Below are positions 53,238 through 63,359 of a stretch of 64,000 bases of DNA, one piece after another. A model generated the notes under the pieces. That model was not told where the DNA came from. It searched no databases and saw only the letters and a program-made list of their open reading frames with translations. Where the stretch lies: assembly GCF_003054265.1 (NCBI RefSeq), contig NZ_QBKT01000002.1, positions 310,001 to 374,000 of the forward strand. Reading direction: 5' to 3'. A program made the position numbers and the translations under genes. Origin of the DNA: Kordia periserrulae. Its GTDB lineage: Bacteria; Bacteroidota; Bacteroidia; Flavobacteriales; Flavobacteriaceae. Numbering within the stretch: position 1 is the stretch's first letter; the number at the start of each line of letters is the position of its first letter.

Positions 53238-53516
53238 AATATTTATTTTTTTTTGGTTAATAGTGAAGTAAAAGTAGACCTAATGATGCTATATTGTAAG
53301 AGTATTAATACGTATTTACGAAAGAAGGTGTTTTCATATAATTACAATTATTGAGGCTAAATTCTTTAAAATACCGTAAAAATAATTCCTTTGTGATGAA
53401 TGACAGACTTAAAATTTAGATTTTAATTTTGTTGCTTCATGCATAAGTTAAAAAGAAAATTATCTGGTTTTTTCAGCATTATTCTTTACAATTTTTCAAT
53501 CCCTAAAAAATAGACT

Positions 53517-53524
53517 TATATTTG
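53517..53524 (+). promoter_or_regulatory. -7 element of hisS; rest of gap empty
   Basis: TATATTTG followed by CGCC lies 17 nt before the hisS ATG. The -33 element is imperfect. The remaining gap 53238-53516, upstream of both the lectin and hisS, is AT-rich, with no gene, hairpin or recognised repeat. Confidence 0.6.
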
Positions 53525-53541
53525 CGCCACAATACACAATC

Positions 53542-54909
53542 ATGGCACAAAAACCAAGCATACCAAGAGGAACACGCGATTTTTCTCCGATAGAAGTTAC
53601 CAAGCGTAACTACATTTTTAATATCATAAAATCAGCTTTTCAAAACTTCGGATTTCAACCGATTGAAACACCGTCGTTTGAAAATTTAGAAACCTTAACA
53701 GGAAAATATGGTGAAGAAGGAGATAAACTAATTTTTAAGATTCTAAACTCCGGCGATAAAGTCAAAAAAGCAGACGTAAAAGCGTTGGAAGAAGATAATT
53801 TAGCGCGTTTTTCTAATTCACTTTCCGAAAAAGCCTTGCGTTATGATTTAACGGTGCCCTTTGCGCGCTATGTAGTGCAACACCAAAACGATATTACATT
53901 TCCGTTTAAACGGTATCAAATTCAGCCAGTGTGGCGTGCAGACCGACCTGCAAATGGACGTTTTCGTGAATTTTTTCAATGCGATGCAGATGTCGTAGGT
54001 TCAACCTCGCTGTGGCAGGAAGTGGAATTTGTGCAATTGTATGATAAAGTCTTTTCCAATCTTGGTTTGAAAGGTGTTACGATTAAAATCAACAATCGAA
54101 AAATCCTATCTGGAATCGCAGAAGTGATTGGCGCAAAAGACAAACTTATCGACTTTACAGTCGCGCTAGACAAGCTTGATAAAATTGGCGAAGATGGCGT
54201 AAAGAAAGAAATGTTGGAAAAAGGCATTGCTGCGGAAGCAATTGAAAAAGTACAGCCATTATTCAGTTTTTCGGGGAATTTAGACCAAAAATTAGCGCAA
54301 CTCAAAGAGCTATTAGCCAATTCGGAAGAAGGAATGACAGGAATCTCAGAACTCGAATTTGTCTTTGAAGCTATTGAAGTACTCGGATTAGAAACAGCTA
54401 CGTTGGATTTAGACATCACTTTAGCGCGTGGATTAAACTACTATACAGGAGCCATCTTTGAAGTTGCGGCTCCCGAAGATGTCAAAATGGGCTCTATTGG
54501 TGGCGGCGGACGCTATGATGACTTAACGGGAATTTTTGGTTTAAAAGATGTTAGTGGAGTCGGTATCTCTTTCGGTTTGGATAGAATTTACTTAGTATTA
54601 GAAGAACTTAATTTATTTCCAGAAACGGTTTCGGATAGGGTAGATGTGTTGTGTGTGAATTTTGGAGAGAAAGAAGCCTTGGCATCGTTAAAACTCATCA
54701 AAGTATTGCGCAAAGCAGGAAAAAGTGCAGAGTTATTTCCAGACAATAAAAACATGAAAAAACAGATGAATTACGCCAACAAACGCGATATTCCGTATGT
54801 AATTATCATTGGAGGAAACGAACTCAAAAATAATACCTGTATCGTAAAAAACATGAAAAGCGGTACGCAAGTAGAAGTTCCATTTGATGAGGTGTTGACG
54901 GCGTTCTAA
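53542..54909 (+). CDS. hisS: Histidine--tRNA ligase
   Basis: 455 residues, class II aminoacyl-tRNA synthetase. MAQKPSIPRGTRDFSP opening, motif 2 in FKRYQIQPVWRADRPANGRFREFFQCDAD, the histidine-binding LDITLARGLNYYTGAIFEV and GIGGGGRYDDL-type loop (SIGGGGRYDDLTG), motif 3 in GVGISFGLDRI, and the anticodon-binding C-terminal domain. Monocistronic. Confidence 0.97.
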   Translation: MAQKPSIPRGTRDFSPIEVTKRNYIFNIIKSAFQNFGFQPIETPSFENLETLTGKYGEEGDKLIFKILNSGDKVKKADVKALEEDNLARFSNSLSEKALRYDLTVPFARYVVQHQNDITFPFKRYQIQPVWRADRPANGRFREFFQCDADVVGSTSLWQEVEFVQLYDKVFSNLGLKGVTIKINNRKILSGIAEVIGAKDKLIDFTVALDKLDKIGEDGVKKEMLEKGIAAEAIEKVQPLFSFSGNLDQKLAQLKELLANSEEGMTGISELEFVFEAIEVLGLETATLDLDITLARGLNYYTGAIFEVAAPEDVKMGSIGGGGRYDDLTGIFGLKDVSGVGISFGLDRIYLVLEELNLFPETVSDRVDVLCVNFGEKEALASLKLIKVLRKAGKSAELFPDNKNMKKQMNYANKRDIPYVIIIGGNELKNNTCIVKNMKSGTQVEVPFDEVLTAF

Positions 54910-54959
54910 TTTTTTGTTCTTCGTTTTTTGAAGTTGCTTTTTATGTTGTGAAGTATGAA

Positions 54960-55117
54960 TCTAGAGTCAAGATTCACATTTGAAACTACAAAAAACAGAC
55001 AACAGAAAACAAAAAACAAAACCTAACACCCAAAACACCAAAAAAAAATCAAGCAAAGCGAGATAAAAAAAGTCTAAAAGTGCGCAAGCACGGTCTAGTT
55101 TCTAAAAGCGAAGCGGT
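54960..55117. repeat. Degenerate repeat tract after hisS
   Basis: No gene. AC-rich AACACCCAAAACACC units (about 55024) relate to the element at 24680, then AAGCAAAGCGAGATA, GTGCGCAAGCACGGTCTA and AAAGCGAAGCGGTCTATAA units resemble the tract before btuC (12955-13020). GTGCGCAAGCAC is a small hairpin. Confidence 0.5.
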
Positions 55118-56236
55118 CTATAAATCTTTTTTATATGTTTTTCGACGTTTGTGCGTTACAGGATTAAAGTGCTTCCAAATTTGATGAATCGCTGTATTTT
55201 CAATCAATTCGGGAGTTCGAATGCATTCTTGTACATTCTTTTCGGTAAACGTGAGGAAATATTCCATAAAAATAATAGCCGTCAATCCTTTGTTTTGATA
55301 TTCAGGATGTACGCCAATTAAGTAAAAAGTAATGTTTTTCGGGTTTCTACGCGCTTTCAACATGTGAAAAATTCCGAACGGAAATAGCTTTCCTTTGGCT
55401 TTTTGTAAAGCTTTGGCAAACGAAGGCATGACAATAGCAAACGCGACTAATTTATCATCTTTATCAATAATAAACTTTATAAATTCAGGATTGATAAATC
55501 CGATATACCGATTTTTAAAATACTCTTTTTGAATGTCGTTAATCGGAACAAAAGACGCCAATGATGCGTACGATTCATTAAACAAATCGAACATTTGGTC
55601 TACGTAGGGTAGAATGTCTTTCGTTTTTGTAAAATTGAGCGGACGCAATTGATACCGTTTTTTAATCAAGTTTTGGACACGTTCAAACGATTCGGGCTTT
55701 ACATTAGAAAAGGGAAACTTATTTTCTAAATATTCTTTCTCCTTTACCAAACCGTGATGAATCAGATGTTTTTCATAATACGGATGATTGTACCACGTAA
55801 TCATTGTACCAATATGATCAAACCCTTCTGTCAGCACACCTACTTTATCCAAATTTGAAAAACCAACAGGCCCTTCCATATATTCCAATCCGTGCGAGCG
55901 ACCAATTTCAGCGACTTTGTCCAACAATGCGCCAGAAACTTCCAAATCGTCAATCATATCAAACCAACCAAAGCGCATTTTGGAAAGTTTTTGTTCTTTT
56001 ACTTCAATCCAATTGACAATGGCGGCAACACGACCTACAATTTCACCATTTCTATACGCTAAGAAAAACTGTGCATCTGCATCTAAAAATGCAGGATTTT
56101 TATCTTTGTTAAAGGTTTCTAATTCGTCTTTAATAATCGGCGGAACCCAATATTTTGAATCTTTATAAAGGCGAAACGGAAATTTTATAAAAGCTTTTAA
56201 TTCCTTTTTGTTGGCTACTTCTCTAACTTCAATCAT
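55118..56236 (-). CDS. GNAT-like acyltransferase, function unknown
   Basis: 372 residues, cytoplasmic. N-terminal part IEVREVANKKELKAFIKFPFRLYKDSKYWVPPI and a C-terminal GNAT fold: FYLIGVHPEYQNKGLTAIIFMEYFLTF has the Q/R-x-x-G-x acetyl-CoA loop. Close relatives are widespread in Bacteroidota and are sometimes mislabelled GTP cyclohydrolase; no cyclohydrolase motif is present. Acceptor unknown. Upstream of the MetA-type gene's stop by 31 nt, on the same strand. Confidence 0.8.
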   Translation of the reverse strand: MIEVREVANKKELKAFIKFPFRLYKDSKYWVPPIIKDELETFNKDKNPAFLDADAQFFLAYRNGEIVGRVAAIVNWIEVKEQKLSKMRFGWFDMIDDLEVSGALLDKVAEIGRSHGLEYMEGPVGFSNLDKVGVLTEGFDHIGTMITWYNHPYYEKHLIHHGLVKEKEYLENKFPFSNVKPESFERVQNLIKKRYQLRPLNFTKTKDILPYVDQMFDLFNESYASLASFVPINDIQKEYFKNRYIGFINPEFIKFIIDKDDKLVAFAIVMPSFAKALQKAKGKLFPFGIFHMLKARRNPKNITFYLIGVHPEYQNKGLTAIIFMEYFLTFTEKNVQECIRTPELIENTAIHQIWKHFNPVTHKRRKTYKKDL

Positions 56237-56267
56237 TCACTGAAAATTTGGTTGCTACAAAGTCTAT

Positions 56268-57248
56268 TTAGTTGTTGATGTTTCCATCATCTTCAAACTT
56301 CTCCAATTCTTTTTCTTTTTTCTTTTTTGGATCTTCTCCGTTTGGATCTTGCTCGTCAATCGGAATGATTTCATCTTCATGCCATGCATCGATGCGATAG
56401 GAAAGTCCCAAACCAGCAAAAACGCGTGTTGGTGTGTTTTTTACACCAGCGCCAACATAAGCATCCAACTGAAAATCGTCTCCAACCAAATACGCGCCAC
56501 CAGCTCTAAAAAGGGCATCTGCATATATATCACTGTCAATTCCTTGATGCTCTACAAAAGCTGACCATTTCGGATTGTCAAACGCGTGTGTTAAGGTTAA
56601 AATATAGCTCAATTCTTTTGAATCTGAAGTAATGCGATCATACGTAATATTCGACACAAAAACCCAGCGACCTGCAAAGTGACTTTGGGTAGACAAGGTT
56701 ACTTTTGGACTTACAGAAGGTTCTGTGCGAGGAAAGTATGGATTGTCCGTAAAAACAAAATTCGCACCTGCGTAAATACCAATGGCAGGAATTAAATCTT
56801 TCCAACGAAATGAATTGTTTGCTTTCCAACTGTATAAATTTGGCTTTTCCGACTCAGATTTTAAATACGGATCGTACAGCATGTAATGCGCGCCAATCGT
56901 ATGCGATAAAAAGCCATTTCTGTTAAACTCCAACGGTGGAATGGTGGTATTACTTGTAAACGTATCAAACTGATACGCACCTTCCCAACGAATCTCTAAT
57001 TGTTCTTTAAACAAGCCATATCGCAATGCAAAATCGATTCCAAATGCATCTACTTCCGTATTGAGTTTTTTATGTTCTTGAAAATCTACAAACATGCCTG
57101 TTTCAAACTGCAATACATTTTTACCAACAGCATACGCGCCAACAGAAGCTCCAGGACGATTGGAATTGATGACATCAGTATATTGCGCAAACGCTGCGGA
57201 TGTGCAAAGTAAAAAACTAAGAATTGTTAAAAAAGATGTTGTTTTCAT
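56268..57248 (-). CDS. Outer-membrane protein of the MetA-pathway type
   Basis: 326 residues with a signal peptide (cleavage after about AFAQ, residue 21). Beta-barrel alternation throughout and an INSNRPGASVGAYAVGKNVLQFETG start are typical of the Phenol_MetA_deg / outer-membrane transporter family found across Bacteroidota. A charged C-terminal extension (about 295-326, KKKKEKELEKFEDD) is unusual. Substrate unknown; no aromatic-degradation genes nearby. It may precede the GNAT-like gene in one operon. Confidence 0.83.
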   Translation of the reverse strand: MKTTSFLTILSFLLCTSAAFAQYTDVINSNRPGASVGAYAVGKNVLQFETGMFVDFQEHKKLNTEVDAFGIDFALRYGLFKEQLEIRWEGAYQFDTFTSNTTIPPLEFNRNGFLSHTIGAHYMLYDPYLKSESEKPNLYSWKANNSFRWKDLIPAIGIYAGANFVFTDNPYFPRTEPSVSPKVTLSTQSHFAGRWVFVSNITYDRITSDSKELSYILTLTHAFDNPKWSAFVEHQGIDSDIYADALFRAGGAYLVGDDFQLDAYVGAGVKNTPTRVFAGLGLSYRIDAWHEDEIIPIDEQDPNGEDPKKKKEKELEKFEDDGNINN

Positions 57249-57437
57249 ATAGCTGTTAGGTTGTTTCGTGAACTAAAAAACATGAATGCGCCTTTACAAA
57301 ATAAAGGAGTGCATGTTTTTCTTAAAATTTTAACATGTTAAGCCAAAACTACATAAAATTATAGTTTTTTATCTAGTAAAAGCGATATTAAATCCACATA
57401 AATTGTATTTTTGAAAAAATATAGTTCATAATACAAT

Positions 57438-57695
57438 ATGGGATTACTGAGAACATTAGCAATCATAATTTTAGTAATGTACGCATTGCGTTTATTGGGT
57501 AGAATGTTTGCGCCTTTTATGATTCGCTATGTCGCCAAAAAAGCCGAGAAGCGTTTTTCGGAGCAATTCAAACAACAAGCCGAATATCAAAAGCAACAAC
57601 GTACCAAAGAAGGAGAAACTACGATTGATAAAATGCCCGATAGAAAATCATCAAAAAATGTGGGAGAATATATTGACTTTGAAGAAGTTGATTAA
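57438..57695 (+). CDS. DUF4834 small membrane protein
   Basis: 85 residues: one N-terminal helix (LLRTLAIIILVMYALRLLGRMF, about 3-24), then a basic-acidic helix (KKAEKRFSEQFKQQAEY) and an acidic end (GEYIDFEEVD). This is the DUF4834 layout found in Bacteroidota. TATTTTTG (57406-57413) is the probable -7 element. The function is unknown, though it commonly precedes the YfhO-type gene that follows here. Confidence 0.88.
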   Translation: MGLLRTLAIIILVMYALRLLGRMFAPFMIRYVAKKAEKRFSEQFKQQAEYQKQQRTKEGETTIDKMPDRKSSKNVGEYIDFEEVD

Positions 57696-57779
57696 TGTTT
57701 GCCCAAAGCACACCTAAAAACCGTTCTAAAAAGGTTTAGTATATTGCCTTTTATCTGTACACGCTAAAAATTACACCAA

Positions 57780-60293
57780 GTGAATTTAGATATTAAAAAA
57801 TTTGTCCCGCATGCAATTGCCTTACTGTTGTTTATAGGAATGTCGTTGGCATACTTTTACCCTGTCGTACAAGGTAAAAAAATGCAACAGCAAGATATCA
57901 TCCAGTATGCTGGAATGGCAAAAAAGCAAAACGATTATCGTGAACAAACAGGTGAGGAGTTGTACTGGACAGACAACGCGTATGGTGGAATGCCAACGTA
58001 TCTGTTGGGAGCGCGTTATCCGCATTCGTACATCAAAAGTTTAGACAGAGCTATCCGGTTTTTACCACGCCCAGCAGATTATTTGTTTTTATACTTCTTT
58101 AGTATTTACATACTATTGCTGGTGATGAAAGTCGATTGGAAACTGTCCATTCTCGGCGCTATTGCCTTTGGATTTTCTACCTACTTTATCATTATTTTGG
58201 GCGTTGGTCACAACGCCAAAGCACACGCTATTGCTTATTTTCCGTTAGTCTTATCAGGAATTTTGCTCACTTTTCAGCGGAAATATATTTGGGGATTTTT
58301 ACTCACAGCGGTCGCCATGTCGTTAGAAATTATGACATCGCATCCGCAGATGACCTATTATTTGATGCTGTTGGTGATGGTGATAGGATTGGTGTACTTT
58401 ATCGATTCCTACAAGAAAAAAGAAATGCCGCACTTTTTTACAGCAGTCGGATTGCTCATTGTTGCTGTATTTTTAAGTATCGGCGTTAACGGAACCAACT
58501 TATTAACCACCAAACAATACGCCGATTGGAGTATTCGTGGGGAAAGTGAATTGACCATTAAACCAGACGGCAGCAAAAAAGAACGCAAAGGACTTTCTAA
58601 AGAATATATTACCGAATATAGCTACGGAAAAATGGAAACCTTCAATTTGTTGATGCCGCGATTTATGGGTGGCGGAAACACGGAAGATTTCGGAACCAAT
58701 TCCGAAGCATACGAATATTTAGTACAACTAGGCGTTCCTGCAGGTTCTGCAAGAGAATTTGTAAGATATCTTCCTGGCTATTGGGGCGACCAACCAATTA
58801 TTGCAGCGCCAGCGTATGTAGGAGCGGTCATTATTTTCTTGGCGTTGCTAGGATTATTTTTAGTGCGAAGTCGTGCCAAATGGTGGCTTTTTGGAGGAAT
58901 TGTGCTGTCAATACTACTTTCGTGGGGAAAAAATCTAAGTTTTCTTACTGATTTAATGCTTGATTATTTTCCGCTATACAGCAAATTTAGAGCCGTTTCG
59001 TCCATACAAGTTGTGCTCGAATTGTGCATTCCAATCTTGGGTGTTTTAGCGTTAGCGTATCTTTTCAAAAAAGAAACAGTAGACAAAAAGAAAGAGGCGA
59101 CAGAAAAGATAATTTTATACTGTACGGTAGGTTTTGTAGTCATTGTTTTAGCATTGATTGCCTTTAAATCTTCGCTATTTACTTTTAATGGATTAAACGA
59201 TGATTATTATGCTTATAAATTCACTCAGCAAGGATTGAATGGGCAGCAATTCATGGAAATTATCAAGGAAGACCGTATGGCAATGCTAACCAAAGATGCG
59301 TTGCGTGCTTTGTTGTTAATTGTACTCACAGCTGGTGTTTTGATAGCCTACTTGCGCAAAATAATAAACAAGAATATCGTAACTATTGCCATTGCAGCGT
59401 TGTTATTGTTCGATTTGGTACCGATTGCTCGAAATTATGTAAATACAGAAGAATTTGTAAGTAAAGCACAATTCGATTTTCCATACAAAACCTTAGAGGT
59501 AGACAAGCAAATTTTAAAAGATAAAGGACATTATCGTGTGTTTGAACCGAGATTGCGACTTGCCAATTCGCGTACAGCATTTTTCCACAATACGCTTGGC
59601 GGTTATCATGCGGCGAAACCACGACAGTTTCAAGAAGTGTATGACTTTTATTTAGATTACGATAGAAAATTTGAAGTCAACGAGCGAAACATCAATATCT
59701 TGAACATGTTGAACGTTCGCTACATCATCAAAGATTTGGAAGGTGAGCAAGATCAGGCTGGAGCAGGAGCCATTGCGCTGAAAAACCCATATCCGAATGG
59801 AAATGCATGGTTTGTTGAAAAAGTCAATTTTGTTGATACGGCTGATGATGAAATGCTTTCGTTGTACGGATTGAACACGAAAAACGAAGTGGTTTTCCGA
59901 AAATCGAGAGCGGAAGAAGGCATTATCAAGGAAACGTACGGAAAAGATTCACTCGCAAACATTGAATTAGTAGACTACAAACCAGAGCATTTAACATACA
60001 AATCAGAAAACGAAGAGCACGGTTTTGCGGTATTTTCTGAAATCCATTACCCACATGGCTGGAATGCGTATATTGACGGAAAATTAGAGCCACATTATCG
60101 CGTAAATTATATTTTAAGAGGTATGGAAGTTCCTGCTGGAAAACATACGATAGAGTTCAAATTTGAACCAACTATTGTTCAAAAAGGAATTACCATATCA
60201 CTCACAAGTTCCATTATTTTATTTTTATTGATTGTAGGTGGAATTTACTATGAATTTTGGCATAAGAAGAAAAAGAAAGTGACAACGGAATAA
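57780..60293 (+). CDS. Large YfhO-family membrane protein
   Basis: 837 residues with about 12 membrane helices and long extracytoplasmic loops. The start is a GTG at 57780 (MNLDIKKFVPHAIALLLFIG). The FYPVVQGKKMQQQDI, AYGGMPTYLLGARYP and C-terminal HYRVNYILRGMEVPAGKHTIEFKFEP segments are typical of Bacteroidota YfhO proteins, which resemble GT-C glycosyltransferases and are implicated in lipoteichoic or polysaccharide glycosylation in other phyla. Upstream of a glycosyltransferase by 25 nt, suggesting a joint role in surface glycan assembly. Confidence 0.92.
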   Translation: MNLDIKKFVPHAIALLLFIGMSLAYFYPVVQGKKMQQQDIIQYAGMAKKQNDYREQTGEELYWTDNAYGGMPTYLLGARYPHSYIKSLDRAIRFLPRPADYLFLYFFSIYILLLVMKVDWKLSILGAIAFGFSTYFIIILGVGHNAKAHAIAYFPLVLSGILLTFQRKYIWGFLLTAVAMSLEIMTSHPQMTYYLMLLVMVIGLVYFIDSYKKKEMPHFFTAVGLLIVAVFLSIGVNGTNLLTTKQYADWSIRGESELTIKPDGSKKERKGLSKEYITEYSYGKMETFNLLMPRFMGGGNTEDFGTNSEAYEYLVQLGVPAGSAREFVRYLPGYWGDQPIIAAPAYVGAVIIFLALLGLFLVRSRAKWWLFGGIVLSILLSWGKNLSFLTDLMLDYFPLYSKFRAVSSIQVVLELCIPILGVLALAYLFKKETVDKKKEATEKIILYCTVGFVVIVLALIAFKSSLFTFNGLNDDYYAYKFTQQGLNGQQFMEIIKEDRMAMLTKDALRALLLIVLTAGVLIAYLRKIINKNIVTIAIAALLLFDLVPIARNYVNTEEFVSKAQFDFPYKTLEVDKQILKDKGHYRVFEPRLRLANSRTAFFHNTLGGYHAAKPRQFQEVYDFYLDYDRKFEVNERNINILNMLNVRYIIKDLEGEQDQAGAGAIALKNPYPNGNAWFVEKVNFVDTADDEMLSLYGLNTKNEVVFRKSRAEEGIIKETYGKDSLANIELVDYKPEHLTYKSENEEHGFAVFSEIHYPHGWNAYIDGKLEPHYRVNYILRGMEVPAGKHTIEFKFEPTIVQKGITISLTSSIILFLLIVGGIYYEFWHKKKKKVTTE

Positions 60294-60318
60294 CAACAGC
60301 ATAATTCTCCTCAAAATT

Positions 60319-61602
60319 ATGGCTAAAAAGGTAGTAATTGTTACATATTACTGGCCGCCAGCTGGTGGACCAGGTGTACAGCGTTGGTTGAAATTCGTAA
60401 AGTATTTGCGTGATTTTGATATAGAACCTATCGTTTTTATACCTAAAAATCCAAGTTATCCTATTGTTGATGAAACGTTTTCAGAAGATATTCCTAACGA
60501 CATCACCATCATCAAGCAGCCTATTTTTGAGCCATACGAATTTGCGCAACTTTTTTCTAAAAAGAAAACTCAAAAAATCAGTCGCGGTATTATTGCCAAA
60601 GAAAAACAATCGCTGGTAGAAAAGGTATTGCTTTATATTCGAGGAAACTTTTTTATTCCTGATGCACGTAAATATTGGGTGAAACCTTCTGTGAAATTTT
60701 TAAAGAAGTATTTGGTAGAAAACAATATAGAAACCATTATCACCACAGGACCACCACATAGTTTACATTTGATTGGTCTTAAATTGCGAAAACAATTGAC
60801 AATTACGTGGCTAGCAGATTTTCGCGATCCGTGGACGCGAATTGGCTATCATGAAAAGTTACGTTTGACTAAAAAATCGCAAGAAAAACATATTCAACTG
60901 GAATCGGAAGTGTTGCAAACTGCTGATCAAATTGTAACGACAAGTTTTACTACTAAAGAAGAATTTTCAACGCTAACCGATAAACCTATAAACGTCATTA
61001 CCAATGGTTATGATGTTGAACAATACGAACCAACTCCAATGGACGAAAAGTTTACGCTATCGCATATAGGTTCGTTACTTTCGGATAGAAATCCAGTCGT
61101 TTTATGGCAAGTATTGGCAGAATTGGTAGCAGAAAACGAAAGTTTCGCAAACGATTTTCAATTGCAATTTGCAGGTGTTATCAGCGAACGCATACAACGC
61201 GCCATTGGTGAAGTTGGTTTGAATTCGCACACTATTTATTTCGGTTATGTTTCGCACAAAAGAGCCTTGCAATTGCAACGTGCTTCGCAATTGTTATTGG
61301 TGATAGAAATTGATTCCGAAAAAACCAAAGGAATTATTGCAGGAAAGTTGTTTGAATATATGGTGGCGGAACGACCGATTATCGGAATTGGTCCTAAAGA
61401 TGCTGATATTGCAAAGATTATTCAGGAGACCAATACAGGGACGTATTTTTTATATACTGAAAAAGCGAAACTCAAAACGCAAATCTTAGCGTATTACGAA
61501 GCATTTCAGCAGCAAAAATTACATACATCACCAATCGGATTGCAACAGTATTCGCGTAAAGCGTTGACCAAAAAATTAGCAACGCTTTTACATTCTATAT
61601 AA
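60319..61602 (+). CDS. Glycosyltransferase, GT-B/GT4-like
   Basis: 427 residues. The opening VVIVTYYWPPAGGPGVQRWLKF is the N-terminal Rossmann signature of GT4-type enzymes; ITTGPPHSLHLIGLKL and LADFRDPWTRIGY follow, and the C-terminal domain has ITNGYDVEQYE and GIIAGKLFEYMVAERPIIGIG, with the nucleotide-sugar-binding Glu. Probably transfers a sugar from a nucleotide donor to a lipid- or glycan-linked acceptor. Immediately follows the YfhO gene in what looks like one operon. Confidence 0.93.
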   Translation: MAKKVVIVTYYWPPAGGPGVQRWLKFVKYLRDFDIEPIVFIPKNPSYPIVDETFSEDIPNDITIIKQPIFEPYEFAQLFSKKKTQKISRGIIAKEKQSLVEKVLLYIRGNFFIPDARKYWVKPSVKFLKKYLVENNIETIITTGPPHSLHLIGLKLRKQLTITWLADFRDPWTRIGYHEKLRLTKKSQEKHIQLESEVLQTADQIVTTSFTTKEEFSTLTDKPINVITNGYDVEQYEPTPMDEKFTLSHIGSLLSDRNPVVLWQVLAELVAENESFANDFQLQFAGVISERIQRAIGEVGLNSHTIYFGYVSHKRALQLQRASQLLLVIEIDSEKTKGIIAGKLFEYMVAERPIIGIGPKDADIAKIIQETNTGTYFLYTEKAKLKTQILAYYEAFQQQKLHTSPIGLQQYSRKALTKKLATLLHSI

Positions 61603-61610
61603 CTCCATAA

Positions 61611-61650
61611 AAAAAACCTTACTCAATGTTTCCATCAAGTAAGGTTTTAC
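61611..61650. terminator. Bidirectional terminator
   Basis: Perfect 11 bp stem AAAACCTTACT/AGTAAGGTTTT with a 14 nt loop, flanked by an A-run and T residues; it serves both converging genes. Confidence 0.85.
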
Positions 61651-61668
61651 AATTTGAACAACTATCTA

Positions 61669-62964
61669 TTAATTTCGTCCTCTCGAACCTCGTTGTCTGC
61701 TAGAAGTTGCTTTTCGCTGTGAGCGATTGGAACGCTGTGTTGCTGAACTTCGGTTTGAAGAACGATTTGATCTTGTAGCTCTGGAAGAATTGCTTCTACT
61801 TGGCTTTGTAACAGAGCTTCTACTTGAGCTACGATTAGTACGAACCGAATTGTTGTTTCGTGTACTACGCGTGCTTCTCATATCTCTTGTAGAGCTTGAA
61901 TTTCCACGTGTCGCTCTCGTATTGTTTCGTGTAGAATTTGATCGTACACTGTTAGAGTTTTGAGACCTTGTATTTCCACGTGTAGCTCTCGTGTTATTTT
62001 GACTTCTCGTATTTCCACGCTCAATACGTGTATTGTTGTTATTGTTGCTACGAACGCCACCTAATTGTACATTATCTCGTGTGTTTCTAGTGTTTCCACG
62101 AACAGTTCCACGTGTATTTCCATTTCTTGTTGTTGCCGAACGTGTGTTTTCTGCTCTTGTTCCACGAGTTGTAGCCTGACGTGTATTACGAGTATTACTG
62201 TTGGTACGTGTTACCGTTCTACGTGTGTTGTAAATAGCAGCATCATTTCTACGGGTAACTCTGCGGTCGTTTCTATAAATATCTCTTCTATTCGTATTGA
62301 TACGCGCTGCACTATGATAGATGTGTCCAATACGCGCTCTTGCATATCTGAATCTGAAATTGTTTCTATATGGCGAACAGAATGTGTAACGAATAGGTGT
62401 ATAAAATCTTCTATATGGATTTACGCTTACTAGACAGAAATTTACTGTTGGTCTAAAGAATAAATCGTTATAAAATACTGGATATGTGTAATATCTGTTA
62501 AAAGGATTGATAAAACCTCTCGTGTGGGTGAAACGTGCATACGAATCGTAGTATAAGAACAATCCACCAACTTGCACTAAGTTTCCAAATCCGTTGTAAT
62601 TGAGGTTTACATTTCCAATTCGGAAGACGCGTCCGTAGTAATCATAAAAAATAGGCGTATTTTCTATTTGAATGATAGCACCGTAATCGTCATACTGAAT
62701 GAATGGATTGTAATCAAATCCTGAGTTGAAGGTGATTTGCAATCCGCCCATATTCACATTGGCGTTAATGTTTGGATGTAATCGATTGATGAAAAAATCA
62801 AACTCTCCGTCGTGATACACAGAAAACGTGATTCCATTTTCAACGAACGTTACCGCTCCGTTTATAAAGAATGCGTTGGTTGTGGTGGTATCCATCCGTT
62901 TTGCTTCTGCGGTTGTCACCGTAAAGAAAAACAGCCCTGTTAAAGCAATGAGTATTTTTTTCAT
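61669..62964 (-). CDS. Exported protein with Arg/Asn/Ser/Thr low-complexity tail
   Basis: 431 residues from the ATG at 62964, which opens the signal peptide (cleavage after about AEAK); an upstream in-frame ATG at 63012 is less likely. Residues about 30-165 hold short beta-hairpin repeats of the form GxVxRIGNVNLNYNGFGN. From about residue 230 the chain is almost entirely Arg, Asn, Ser and Thr in motifs such as GNTRSQNNTRATRGNTRS, strongly basic, with visible DNA-level repeats (TATTTCCACG and similar). The N domain is related to the protein at 63375. Function unknown; a surface or nucleic-acid-binding role is only a guess. Confidence 0.82.
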   Translation of the reverse strand: MKKILIALTGLFFFTVTTAEAKRMDTTTTNAFFINGAVTFVENGITFSVYHDGEFDFFINRLHPNINANVNMGGLQITFNSGFDYNPFIQYDDYGAIIQIENTPIFYDYYGRVFRIGNVNLNYNGFGNLVQVGGLFLYYDSYARFTHTRGFINPFNRYYTYPVFYNDLFFRPTVNFCLVSVNPYRRFYTPIRYTFCSPYRNNFRFRYARARIGHIYHSAARINTNRRDIYRNDRRVTRRNDAAIYNTRRTVTRTNSNTRNTRQATTRGTRAENTRSATTRNGNTRGTVRGNTRNTRDNVQLGGVRSNNNNNTRIERGNTRSQNNTRATRGNTRSQNSNSVRSNSTRNNTRATRGNSSSTRDMRSTRSTRNNNSVRTNRSSSRSSVTKPSRSNSSRATRSNRSSNRSSATQRSNRSQRKATSSRQRGSRGRN

Positions 62965-63275
62965 AACATGCGTTTTTAATATTCTATTAATACTAACCAA
63001 ACAGCGTGCCAAAAACAGAAGTTTTCCAAAAACACCTTGATGACGAGTTTATTAACCGATGTAAAGTATGGTTTTTCCATACTGTAAAGTAGTTGCAAAT
63101 AATTATTTTAGACATCTAAATATAGTAGTGCTGTGACGCTTTTGGACCGACATAAAGAAAATTAGTTATAATCGTTTGATATGATAAATTTTGTAGTTTA
63201 GTTGGCTCTTTATGTCAAGAAAATGGCAAACAGCAAAGAAATAATTGGAGCGTTTTCTTTATACTATAACAAAGC

Positions 63276-63315
63276 AACCTCGTGAATCGTAACACAATTC
63301 ACGAGGTTTTGTTTT
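63276..63315 (+). terminator. Plus-strand terminator without an assigned gene
   Basis: Perfect 12 bp stem AACCTCGTGAAT/ATTCACGAGGTT, 9 nt loop, then TTTTGTTTT. Confidence 0.75.
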
Positions 63316-63336
63316 GGAGAATTTTTAGGCATTAAA

Positions 63337-63359
63337 AAATCCCGCATTTTGCGGGATTT
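63337..63359 (-). terminator. Terminator of the gene at 63375
   Basis: Perfect 10 bp stem AAATCCCGCA/TGCGGGATTT with a TTT loop, 15 nt beyond the stop codon on the minus strand. Confidence 0.8.

Noticed and set aside
62065-62433. Plus-strand Ser/Cys/Thr-rich ORF
   Set aside because: It is the reverse complement of the repetitive Arg/Asn/Thr coding tract of the exported protein; the composition is explained by that.
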